In this document: positions 7,053 through 13,487 of the stretch, one piece after another
How the letters are laid out: the number at the start of each line of letters is the position of its first letter
How positions within the stretch are numbered: position 1 is the first letter of the stretch
Notes under the pieces: generated by a model
Told to the model about the DNA's origin: nothing
Databases searched by the model: none
What the model saw: only the letters and a program-made list of their open reading frames with translations
Made by a program: the position numbers and the translations under genes
Assembly (NCBI GenBank): GCA_024762915.1
Contig: JANTGL010000039.1
Span: 1 to 13,487 of the forward strand
DNA: 13,487 nt
Source: Bacteroidales bacterium
GTDB lineage: Bacteria; Bacteroidota; Bacteroidia; Bacteroidales; JAADGE01
Direction of reading: 5' to 3'

Positions 7053-8152
7053 ATATTTTTTTTATCAAAAACAGTTCCCGCTAAAATAACCAAATTTAAC
7101 AAAGGGATTAAAATGTCAAATATAGGAATAAAAAATAAATTATTCGGCTCTTTCATTTTCATTGCAATCAAATGTATTACTGAAACCGAAATTATTGTAC
7201 GGATAAAAAAAAGCAAAATAACAGCTTCTGTATTAGTTCCGACAATTAAAAAAATCAGGAAAAAGAGATAAAAAATGAATCGAGTTGTTATTTCCGTACC
7301 GATAATAATTTTATTCCTGAAACGGTATTTAAAACCTGCAGAAAGATGTCTCTTTTTTTGAATTAAGTACGTTTTAAAAGAGTGTTTCGGAATTGAAATC
7401 GTTTTACTTTCAAAATCTGTTATTATTTTCGTATTTTTCCTGTCGGCAACCTCATTAATAAACAAATCGTCATCACCCGAAAGGATATTTTTATGTGATT
7501 CAAATCCGTTTGTTTTTAAAAAAGTTGATTTTTTATATGAAAGGTTTCTGCCTACAGCCATATAGGGAAAACCTAAATCTGCAAAAGACAGATATTGTAC
7601 GGCATTAAAAAGAGTTTCGAAACGAATTATTCTGTTTAAAAAACTCTTTCGAATTTCATAAGCCCCGTAAGCAATAACTATTTCAGTATCTGTTGAATAT
7701 GTTGATGCAATTTTTTTCAACCACAAATTTGAAACGGGATGACAATCGGCATCGGTAAAAACCAACAAATCATTTTTTACTTTCGAGATTGCTTTTGTTA
7801 ATGCTCTTTTTTTATTCCCTGAACCGAAACTATTTTTTTCTGCATCAAGAACCGTCAAATTATCATATCGGCTTATAAATTCCGATAAAATATTCCTTGT
7901 GTCATCTTTTGAATTATCATTGATTACAAGTACTTCAAAATCCGGATAATCTTGATTTAAAATTAATGGTAAGAAATTTTTCAAATTTTCGGCTTCATTT
8001 TGGGCACTTATAATAACCGATAAAGGCAATAAATTTTCTTTTTTTATTGGTTTTTTATGTTGAAAAATAATTCGCAGATAAACTGCTGAATAATACACCA
8101 GTTGAATTATAAAAGATGCAATAAAAACGCTTGTAAGTACCCGAATAGCCAT
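7043..8152 (-). CDS. Membrane-bound family 2 glycosyltransferase
   Basis: A processive-type or lipid-linked GT2 enzyme, probably transferring a sugar from a nucleotide-sugar to a membrane acceptor; donor and acceptor cannot be predicted. The 369 residues comprise an N-terminal membrane helix (about 5-27) and a GT-A catalytic domain: LSVIISAQNEAENL (44-57), FEVLVINDNSKDDT (72-85), the DxD metal site as TDADC (133-137), and GDDD (226-229) where the catalytic acidic motif is expected. QKKRH (265-269) stands in the place of QxxRW. Two to three C-terminal membrane helices follow (about 291-305, 309-331 and 340-360). It starts at ATG 8152, 35 nt after pdxA. Its last 10 nt overlap the sigma-factor start. 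No other envelope-polysaccharide gene is nearby, so a lipid glycosylation role is only a guess. Confidence 0.88.
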   Translation of the reverse strand: MAIRVLTSVFIASFIIQLVYYSAVYLRIIFQHKKPIKKENLLPLSVIISAQNEAENLKNFLPLILNQDYPDFEVLVINDNSKDDTRNILSEFISRYDNLTVLDAEKNSFGSGNKKRALTKAISKVKNDLLVFTDADCHPVSNLWLKKIASTYSTDTEIVIAYGAYEIRKSFLNRIIRFETLFNAVQYLSFADLGFPYMAVGRNLSYKKSTFLKTNGFESHKNILSGDDDLFINEVADRKNTKIITDFESKTISIPKHSFKTYLIQKKRHLSAGFKYRFRNKIIIGTEITTRFIFYLFFLIFLIVGTNTEAVILLFFIRTIISVSVIHLIAMKMKEPNNLFFIPIFDILIPLLNLVILAGTVFDKKNIWK

Positions 8153-8187
8153 AAAAGTTAAAAAATAAATTACGCCCCTTTTAAAAC

Positions 8188-9225
8188 TTATTTTAACGGA
8201 TTTTCAGATATTTCTTCGAACAATTTTCGATTTTTATAAATTTCAAGAGCCGTAAAAAGAGCTTCCCTGAACGAATCCGGTGATGCTTTACCTTTACCGG
8301 CAATTTCAAAAGCCGTTCCGTGTCCCGGAGAAGTTCTTATCACAGATAATCCTGCCGTAAAATTAACTGCTGCTTCGAATTCTATTGCTTTAAAAGGGGC
8401 TAAACCTTGGTCGTGGTACATAGCCAATACGGCATCAAATTTTAAATACGATTCGGAGCCGAAAAAACCGTCTGCAGGATACGGTCCCACAGCCATTATT
8501 CCCTCATCTCGCGCTTTGTTAAGAGCAGGAATAATAATTTCTTCTTCTTCGGTACCGATAACACTACCGTCACTTGCATGCGGATTTAATCCCAAAACTG
8601 CAATTTTCGGTTTTCTGACAGTAAAATCCTTTAATAAAGAATTATTTAAAATTCTTAATTTCTTCAAAATTCGTTCTTCCGTAATATCATAGGCAACATT
8701 TTTAATCGGAATATGTCCGGTGACAACACCTATTTTCATTCGTTTGCCTATCATTAACATTAATACGTCTTCCGAATTTGTCTTCTTTTGTAAGTATTCT
8801 GTATGCCCGGGAAATTTAAAATCATCCGATTGAATACTGTTTTTATTAATCGGAGCAGTAATTAATACATCGATTTTTCCTTCCTTTAAATCATTGGTTG
8901 CAGCTTCCAAAGATGCCAAAGCCGCAGCACCGGATTCTTTTGTTAACTTCCCGAGTTCAATACGTGTATTCTCTGATACACAATTTATTACATTCGGTCT
9001 TTTCGGATTTGCATTTTCAGGACTTTTAATAATATTTAAACTGAAATTTTCAATATTTACGGATTTTCTGTGATATGAAGCCAATTTCGGTGAACCGTAT
9101 ACAATAGGAATACATAAATCAGTAATCCGTTTATCCGTTAAGGTTTTAATTATAATTTCATATCCGATTCCGTTAATATCTCCGTGTGTGATTCCTACTT
9201 TTATTTTCTTTGCTGTATTTTCCAT
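8188..9225 (-). CDS. pdxA: 4-hydroxythreonine-4-phosphate dehydrogenase PdxA
   Basis: PdxA oxidises 4-phosphohydroxy-L-threonine with NAD(P)+ to 3-amino-1-hydroxyacetone 1-phosphate in the deoxyxylulose-5-phosphate-dependent pyridoxal phosphate pathway (cytoplasm). The 345-residue protein begins with GITHGDINGIGYE (11-23). It has the metal-binding histidines H171 (TGHIPI), H216 (NPHASDGS) and H271 (MYHDQG), and substrate-site H141 (FPGHTEYL). These are offset by a constant five residues from H166, H211, H266 and H136 of the E. coli enzyme. RTSPGHGTAFEIAGKGKA (297-314) is the family's C-terminal signature. It starts at ATG 9225, 15 nt after lap. The partner pdxJ is not in the window. Four-carbon acid-phosphate dehydrogenase paralogues (PdxA2) are the only real alternative. 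Confidence 0.95.
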   Translation of the reverse strand: MENTAKKIKVGITHGDINGIGYEIIIKTLTDKRITDLCIPIVYGSPKLASYHRKSVNIENFSLNIIKSPENANPKRPNVINCVSENTRIELGKLTKESGAAALASLEAATNDLKEGKIDVLITAPINKNSIQSDDFKFPGHTEYLQKKTNSEDVLMLMIGKRMKIGVVTGHIPIKNVAYDITEERILKKLRILNNSLLKDFTVRKPKIAVLGLNPHASDGSVIGTEEEEIIIPALNKARDEGIMAVGPYPADGFFGSESYLKFDAVLAMYHDQGLAPFKAIEFEAAVNFTAGLSVIRTSPGHGTAFEIAGKGKASPDSFREALFTALEIYKNRKLFEEISENPLK

Positions 9226-9240
9226 AGTAAATTCTTTTGC

Positions 9241-10671
9241 TTAAATCATATTTTTAAAGAAATCATACAGTAAACGTACACCGTATGCGCTTCCGCCTTC
9301 GGTTCTGTATGCACTTTTTTTACTCATTATTGCAGGACCGGCAATATCAATATGAACCCACGGATAATCCGTAAAATATTCTAAAAATTTGCCTGCCGTT
9401 ATTGCTCCGGCTTCACTGCCTCCGATATTTTTAATGTCTGCAATCTTAGATTTCAACATGTCTTTATATTCATCCCAAAAGGGAAATTGAACAACTCGTT
9501 CGTAAACATTTTCACCGCTTTGTTTCAAATTATCAAAAACAGTGTCATCGGCCGTTCCCATAATCACTGAAGCCTGAGTTCCTATACAATATGCCGCCGC
9601 ACCGGTTAATGTTGCTAAATCCAAAACCAATTCAGGATTATATTTTTGGGCATAACTTAATGCATCTGCAAGAATTAAACGTCCTTCGGCATCTGTATTC
9701 AAAACTTCAACAAATAATCCGTTATGCATTTTTATCACATCTCCCGGAACATAGGATTTCGCATCAACGGCATTATCGGTTGCAGGAATTAGTGCAATGA
9801 TATGAACCGGCAAGCGGTTTTCGGAAACAGCTTTCACAGCACCCGCTACTGCAGCAGCTCCTGCCATATCAAATTTCATCATATCCATGGAATTTTTTGT
9901 CGGCTTAATGCTGTATCCGCCGGAATCAAAGACAATTCCTTTACCTACAAGAATATAAGGTTTTGAATTTACGGCATTTTCAGGTTTCCATTCTAAAATA
10001 TTAAATGTCGGTGGATGCTCACTGCCTTTATTAACAGCCAATAAACCGCCCATACCGTTATCTTCAATATCTTTTTTATTTAATACATGAACGTTTAAAT
10101 CAGAACTTTTGGCGAGTTGTTTTAATTTCTCGGAAAATTGCAAAGCATTTAATCCCGAAAAAGGTTCATTCGCTAAATCACGTGCAAAATAAACCGCATC
10201 GGTAATCTTTTCAAGTTCTGAAAGATTCTCTTGTTTGAATTCGGAAGAATAAATATTCAATATTCCGAGTGTCGGTTTTTTCTTTTCTTCTTCTTTATAA
10301 TATCTTGTAAATGAATAGTTTACCAATATCATTCCTTCGACAAAAAGGTTAATTAAATCAGCATCTTTATCAACATCTATAATATTAATTTCCTTTATTT
10401 TATCAGAATTCAGAACAGAAGTCATTTTACTTCCTGATTCACGAATTTTTTCATTTTGGTTTGAAATCGTTTCATTTTTAAAGTTAACGAAATAAAATTT
10501 TGAATCGTAAAAATTGATTTCAACAATATTTTTCTCTTTTTCAAATTGAGAATTCAAATATTTAATTTGTTTTTCATCATTCAAAAATTTCGAATAATTT
10601 GATTCCTTTCCCACAAATAGGCATATTCCTTCGGGAATTTCTTTTTTATATTGATATAAATTATATTTCAT
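9241..10671 (-). CDS. Leucyl aminopeptidase, M17 family
   Basis: A cytosolic two-metal aminopeptidase that removes N-terminal residues from peptides during protein turnover. The 476 residues consist of a variable N-terminal domain (about 1-150) and the M17 catalytic domain. All expected active-site residues are visible: K244 and D249 (VGKGIVFDSGG), K256 (SIKP), D268 (FDMAGAAAV), and D327, E329 and R331 in the family signature NTDAEGRLILADAL. LATLTGAA (352-359) and the C-terminal VHIDIAGPA (439-447) also fit. It starts at ATG 10671 with MKYNLYQYKK and has no signal peptide. It is first in the lap-pdxA-GT2-sigma-rsmG run and faces the divergent secreted-protein gene across 252 nt. It could be called pepA or lap; bacterial usage varies, so no symbol is given. 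Confidence 0.95.
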   Translation of the reverse strand: MKYNLYQYKKEIPEGICLFVGKESNYSKFLNDEKQIKYLNSQFEKEKNIVEINFYDSKFYFVNFKNETISNQNEKIRESGSKMTSVLNSDKIKEINIIDVDKDADLINLFVEGMILVNYSFTRYYKEEEKKKPTLGILNIYSSEFKQENLSELEKITDAVYFARDLANEPFSGLNALQFSEKLKQLAKSSDLNVHVLNKKDIEDNGMGGLLAVNKGSEHPPTFNILEWKPENAVNSKPYILVGKGIVFDSGGYSIKPTKNSMDMMKFDMAGAAAVAGAVKAVSENRLPVHIIALIPATDNAVDAKSYVPGDVIKMHNGLFVEVLNTDAEGRLILADALSYAQKYNPELVLDLATLTGAAAYCIGTQASVIMGTADDTVFDNLKQSGENVYERVVQFPFWDEYKDMLKSKIADIKNIGGSEAGAITAGKFLEYFTDYPWVHIDIAGPAIMSKKSAYRTEGGSAYGVRLLYDFFKNMI

Positions 10672-10709
10672 GTGTTTATTTTATTAATTATTTAAGGTCA
10701 CATAGCCTG

Positions 10710-10725
10710 CCTGACGTTAGTCAGG
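10710..10725. repeat. Short perfect inverted repeat upstream of the aminopeptidase gene
   Basis: CCTGAC (10710-10715), loop GTTA, GTCAGG (10720-10725) makes a 6-bp perfect stem in AT-rich surroundings. It would fall in the 5' leader of the aminopeptidase transcript if the -7 element at 10841-10848 is used. Its design (short GC-rich stem, 4-nt loop) resembles the palindromes near 5565-5655. No T run follows it directly. Confidence 0.5.
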
Positions 10726-10840
10726 GAACAACTGCTTGTAATTTTTTTTCATTTTGCTTAATATTCGGAAGCAATAATCATTCACTCGGGTGTTAAAATT
10801 TTTATCATAGGTGTTTCATATTTTAGTTTTATAAGAACTA

Positions 10841-10848
10841 CAAAAATA
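10841..10848 (-). promoter_or_regulatory. Candidate -7 element for the lap-pdxA-GT2-sigma-rsmG operon
   Basis: The minus strand reads TATTTTTG, matching TAnnTTTG. A TTG lies upstream at 10863-10861, but the 12-nt spacer is too short for a normal -33 box. Use of this site would give a long leader of about 160 nt containing the hairpin at 10710-10725. AT-rich sequence makes chance matches to this box fairly likely. Confidence 0.35.
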
Positions 10849-10923
10849 GATATAAAATTTCAAGGATAAAATAATAATATTAGCACGTATTTTGCAGTTT
10901 ACTAAGAATAAAAGACAATTAAA

Positions 10924-11559
10924 TTGAAAAAGACACTGTTAATATTCGCACTAATCTTCTCATTATCTGATTTATACGCACAAGTAAATGCCTTCGGAGA
11001 AAAAGAAAAAACAGAAAAAGAATGGTTTTTTGCAATTCGTTTAATGGCAAATCTTAACGGAAGTTTGATACAAACTGCCATCGTAAAGCCAAAATCCGAT
11101 AGTGCTTATGAAATTCAATACATCCCTCAAGATGATTGGATAAGACAAGTGATAGGAACAGAAAATTCTAATGCAAATCCGGATAAAGAAAATTTAATTC
11201 AAAAATACAATGTTTTTGAAGTTCCTAATGAAATTACAAATGACGGAATCAAAGAATTTACGTTAAATAAAACAAAGGCGATTTTAACCAATTTATGGCG
11301 ATTAAAATATTCCGAATATCCGTTTTTTAATCCTGAACGCAACAAAGATAAAGGTTGGGCAAAAAATCCGGATGATCACATCACATGGATGCCTTCCGAA
11401 AGTCAAATTCAATTGCTGAAACCATACGGGATAACAGATTTAAGTGATTTCTTTATCGGCGAGCATCTTTTTAATTTATTGAAAGATGTCAGAAACAGAG
11501 ATTGGCAAAACCGCTATATTCAAAGTGCCGGAGTCTATTATGATGACACGGATAATTAA
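10924..11559 (+). CDS. Unrecognised secreted protein
   Basis: I do not recognise this 211-residue protein. It begins with a clear signal peptide: two lysines, a hydrophobic core (LLIFALIFSL) and a likely signal peptidase I site after LYAQ (residue 20). The mature part is soluble, rich in charged and aromatic residues, with no membrane helix, no lipobox cysteine and no cysteine at all. It has Trp/Tyr-rich stretches such as EKEWFFAIRLMANLNG (32-47), LWRLKYSEYPFFNPERNKDK (123-142) and HITWMPSESQIQLL (151-164), with DVRNRDWQNRYIQS near the end. The start is TTG at 10924; a TAA at 10909 lies in frame just upstream and no ATG is available, so the TTG is well supported. A near-match to a -7 box (TATTTTGC, 10888-10895) precedes it. 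parA starts 111 nt downstream behind its own candidate promoter, so a functional link to chromosome segregation is not implied. Confidence 0.85.
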   Translation: MKKTLLIFALIFSLSDLYAQVNAFGEKEKTEKEWFFAIRLMANLNGSLIQTAIVKPKSDSAYEIQYIPQDDWIRQVIGTENSNANPDKENLIQKYNVFEVPNEITNDGIKEFTLNKTKAILTNLWRLKYSEYPFFNPERNKDKGWAKNPDDHITWMPSESQIQLLKPYGITDLSDFFIGEHLFNLLKDVRNRDWQNRYIQSAGVYYDDTDN

Positions 11560-11624
11560 TTTTTCTTCCGGAAAAGCATCTGAAAAAGATATTAACAAAA
11601 AAAGAATTATATCGATAAAAGTTA

Positions 11625-11632
11625 TATTTTTG
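11625..11632 (+). promoter_or_regulatory. Candidate -7 element for parA-parB
   Basis: TATTTTTG followed by C matches TAnnTTTG and lies 38 nt before the parA ATG, giving a leader of about 30 nt. No clear TTG sits at the usual -33 distance. It would give parAB a transcript independent of the secreted-protein gene upstream. Confidence 0.45.
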
Positions 11633-11670
11633 CATCAATATCAAATTTTAACTTTTAAATATCTTAAAGA

Positions 11671-12444
11671 ATGTCAAAAGTTATTGCATTAGCAAATCAA
11701 AAAGGGGGCGTCGGGAAAACAACTACGGCTATCAATTTGGCAGCCAGTCTTGCCGTCCTTGAAAAGAAAGTGTTAATAATAGATTTTGATCCGCAAGCAA
11801 ATGCAACTTCCGGTATCGGTCTTGAATTAAAGGATATTAAATACAGCATTTACGATTGTTTTATAGGAGAAATTATCCCTCAAGACGTTATTATTAAAAC
11901 CGAAACACCCGGTTTGGATATTATTCCTTCACACATTGATTTGGTAGGTGCCGAGATTGAAATGTTAGGAGAAGAAAACAGAGAATATTTTTTAGATACA
12001 GTCGTTAAAAAAGTCAAAAATGAATATGACTATGTTTTAATTGATTGCTCTCCTTCCTTAGGGCTTTTAACACTGAATGCATTAGCAGCATCCGATTCCG
12101 TAATTATTCCGGTGCAATGTGAGTATTTTGCACTTGAAGGTTTAGGGAAACTTTTGAACACCATTCAAATGATTCAGAAGAATATCAATACTGAACTGGA
12201 AATTGAAGGGTTTTTATTAACCATGTACGATTCACGTGTCCGATTATCTAACCACGTTGCTGCCGAAGTCAGAAAACATTTTGAAAATATGGTTTTCGAT
12301 ACCATCATTCAACGAAATATTAAATTAAGCGAAGCACCGAGTTACGGTTTACCGGCAATCAATTATGACGTCAATTCAAAAGGAACTATCAATTATTTGA
12401 ACTTAGCAAGAGAATTATTAGAAAGAAATAAAAATAACAATTAA
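11671..12444 (+). CDS. parA: Chromosome-partitioning ATPase ParA (Soj)
   Basis: ParA is a deviant-Walker ATPase that binds the nucleoid as ATP dimers and is released by ParB, moving parS-ParB complexes and so segregating origins. The 257-residue protein opens with VIALANQKGGVGKTTTAINL: deviant Walker A KGGVGKTT (11-18), with signature lysine K11 and catalytic-loop lysine K16. Switch I contains D40 in IIDFDPQANAT, and Walker B is VLIDCSPSLG with D125. No N-terminal DNA-binding extension is present, so this is the small chromosomal (Soj-like) type rather than a P1-type plasmid ParA. The start ATG fits the family. parB follows after a single base, so the two are co-transcribed and probably translationally coupled. 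Confidence 0.97.
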   Translation: MSKVIALANQKGGVGKTTTAINLAASLAVLEKKVLIIDFDPQANATSGIGLELKDIKYSIYDCFIGEIIPQDVIIKTETPGLDIIPSHIDLVGAEIEMLGEENREYFLDTVVKKVKNEYDYVLIDCSPSLGLLTLNALAASDSVIIPVQCEYFALEGLGKLLNTIQMIQKNINTELEIEGFLLTMYDSRVRLSNHVAAEVRKHFENMVFDTIIQRNIKLSEAPSYGLPAINYDVNSKGTINYLNLARELLERNKNNN

Positions 12445-12445
12445 T

Positions 12446-13333
12446 ATGGCAAAAAAAAGCCCTTTAGGTAAAGGTTTAGGAGCCTTGATCGATACGACAC
12501 AATACGAAAAGAAACCTGTTGAAGAAGCAATATCTACAGGTGCAGTTGCAGAAATTAATATTAATGACATTGAAATAAATCCGTTTCAGCCGCGTGAAGA
12601 TTTTAATGAAGAAGCATTAAATGAATTGACTGTATCAATAAAACAACACGGTATCATTCAGCCGATTACGGTCAGAAAACTAAAAAACGGAAAATTCCAA
12701 GTCATTTCCGGTGAACGCCGATTACGAGCTTCAAAAGAAGCCGGTTTAAAAAAGATTATTGCATTTATAAGAAAAGCTGATGACAGCGCCATGTTAGAAA
12801 TGGCTTTGGTCGAAAACATTCAAAGAGAAGATTTAAATGCCATAGAAATTGCCGTATCATACCAACGTTTAATTGAAGAATGTAATTTAACACAAGATAA
12901 ATTAGCAAACAGAGTAGGGAAAAACAGAACGACGGTTACAAATTATTTGCGACTTTTACAATTACCGGCTGAAATTCAATCAGGGATTCAAAATAAATTG
13001 ATCACACAAGGACATGCAAAGTCCCTTATCACAGTTGAAGACCCCAAGAAACAAGTCAATATCTACGAAAATATTATATCGAATAAACTATCGGTTAGAG
13101 AAACGGAAAAATTAATACGTGAAATAAACTTCCCGGTAAAAAAAGAAGCTAAAAAAATACCGAAAAATAAATTACCTGAAGAATTCGTTACATTAAAGAA
13201 AAACTTATCTGAAGTATTTAAAAGTACGGTAAACATTAAAAGAAACAATGCCGGCAGAGGAAGCATTTCAATCGCTTTTACTTCTGATGAAGAGTTTCAA
13301 AAAATAAAGAAGCTTCTTTCAAGCATACAATAA
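12446..13333 (+). CDS. parB: Chromosome-partitioning protein ParB (Spo0J)
   Basis: ParB binds parS, uses CTP as a clamp switch to slide and spread on DNA, loads condensin and stimulates ParA ATPase. The 295 residues show every expected part. The N-terminal basic ParA-contact segment is KKSPLGKGLGALI (3-15). The CTP-binding domain has NPFQPRE (45-51), HGIIQPITVR (68-77), box II GERRLRA (89-95) and ALVENIQREDLN (120-131). A helix-turn-helix domain for parS follows, with LTQDKLANRVGKNRTTVTNY (148-167). The C-terminal dimerisation segment is about 245-295. It starts one base after the parA stop and ends 5 nt before the next gene. No intact parS site is visible in the window; the closest match is the degenerate one at 5248-5263. 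Confidence 0.97.
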   Translation: MAKKSPLGKGLGALIDTTQYEKKPVEEAISTGAVAEININDIEINPFQPREDFNEEALNELTVSIKQHGIIQPITVRKLKNGKFQVISGERRLRASKEAGLKKIIAFIRKADDSAMLEMALVENIQREDLNAIEIAVSYQRLIEECNLTQDKLANRVGKNRTTVTNYLRLLQLPAEIQSGIQNKLITQGHAKSLITVEDPKKQVNIYENIISNKLSVRETEKLIREINFPVKKEAKKIPKNKLPEEFVTLKKNLSEVFKSTVNIKRNNAGRGSISIAFTSDEEFQKIKKLLSSIQ

Positions 13334-13338
13334 ATATT

Positions 13339-13487
13339 ATGAGGTCTTTTTTTACCATATCTTTTTTTTTTAGTCTGATATTTTTTTCCGAAACAATCTA
13401 TTCTCAACCGGATTCTGTCATTAAAAACAATCCTGATACCTTGATTTATGAAGGCGGTAAAGAAGTAGAGGTTCTCGTATCAAAAAA
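13339..13487 (+). CDS. Secreted DUF5683-like protein, N-terminal fragment cut by window edge
   Basis: An ORF opens at ATG 13339, 5 nt after parB, and stays open to the window end (49 codons seen). It has a signal peptide: MRS, a phenylalanine-rich hydrophobic core, and a likely cleavage site near TIYSQ (residue 23). The mature start is PDSVIKNNPDTLIYEGG, then KEVEVLVSK. In Bacteroidota, parB is commonly followed by a DUF5683 protein with such an N-terminus, which continues with a PGLGQIYNKKYWK-type region. That part is outside the window, so the family name rests on position and N-terminal style. The tight spacing puts it in the parA-parB operon. Confidence 0.6.
   Translation, partial: MRSFFTISFFFSLIFFSETIYSQPDSVIKNNPDTLIYEGGKEVEVLVSK

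Noticed and set aside
6996..7271. Plus-strand ORF of 91 codons opposite the sigma/glycosyltransferase junction
   Set aside because: It is antisense to two solid genes and has a low-complexity Lys/Ile-rich product with no motif.
7043..8152. QxxRW motif of the glycosyltransferase apparently degenerate (QKKRH)
   Set aside because: DxD and the other catalytic motifs are intact, and substitution of the Trp seems compatible with this GT2 subgroup, so I do not call the enzyme inactive.
10174..10189. CACGTG palindrome in the aminopeptidase gene as a parS site
   Set aside because: Only about 11 of 16 positions match the parS consensus; the flanks do not form the required inverted repeat.
10710..10725. 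Hairpin as an intrinsic terminator
   Set aside because: The nearest T run begins some 15 nt after the stem on the plus strand, and no gene ends just upstream on either strand.
10672..10923. Possible replication origin at the strand-switch region next to parAB
   Set aside because: It is AT-rich and sits at a divergence point, but I find no DnaA-box cluster (TTATNCACA) and no dnaA or dnaN nearby; it is adequately explained by divergent promoters.
12228..12243. CACGTG palindrome inside parA as a parS site
   Set aside because: Only about 10 of 16 positions match and there is no symmetric flank; it encodes DSRVR in ParA.
1..13487. Mobile element, phage, CRISPR, toxin-antitoxin or defence island
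   Set aside because: No transposase, integrase, repeat array, tRNA or defence-type domain was seen; gene content and composition look uniformly chromosomal.

Overview
The window looks like a piece of a Bacteroidota chromosome. It is AT-rich. It carries Bacteroidota-type promoter elements (a -7 box of the form TAnnTTTG, with a good -33 TTG in one case), and its genes lack Shine-Dalgarno-like sequences. It also has a parA-parB pair followed at once by the start of a secreted protein that resembles the DUF5683 family, an arrangement I associate with this phylum. MqnE implies menaquinone synthesis by the futalosine route. The content is overwhelmingly chromosomal housekeeping; I see no phage, transposon, CRISPR, defence or toxin-antitoxin genes.

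Layout. From 96 to 10671 every gene is on the minus strand, read right to left. (1) lap, pdxA, a family 2 glycosyltransferase, an ECF-type sigma factor and rsmG (10671 down to 5822) form a compact run with gaps of 15 and 35 nt and then overlaps of 10 and 14 nt. They are very probably one operon with coupled translation at the end. (2) rpmH (ribosomal protein L34, 51 aa, 5391-5236) stands alone between a strong promoter and a clear intrinsic terminator. (3) mqnE (5110-3983) is a single menaquinone-biosynthesis gene. (4) mreD, mrdA (PBP2) and rodA (3907 down to 96) form a cell-elongation operon without mreB and mreC, with a candidate promoter just upstream of mreD. A terminator hairpin lies at the left edge. 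From 10924 the strand switches to plus: an unrecognised secreted protein, then parA, parB and the cut-off DUF5683-like gene.

How the genes work together. RodA (SEDS glycosyltransferase) and PBP2 (transpeptidase) are the paired enzymes of elongation-phase peptidoglycan synthesis, and MreD is a membrane component of the same machine. ParA and ParB move and organise chromosome origins through parS sites. RsmG and L34 belong to the ribosome, PdxA to vitamin B6 synthesis, and the M17 aminopeptidase to peptide turnover. rpmH, rsmG (gidB) and parAB are all genes often found near oriC in other bacteria; here they are close together but broken up by unrelated genes.

The less ordinary features are the unrecognised secreted protein at 10924-11559, a cluster of short palindromes in the 430-nt gap between rpmH and rsmG, a degenerate parS-like 16-mer inside rpmH, and TTG start codons on three genes. 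I did not find a convincing undescribed system.
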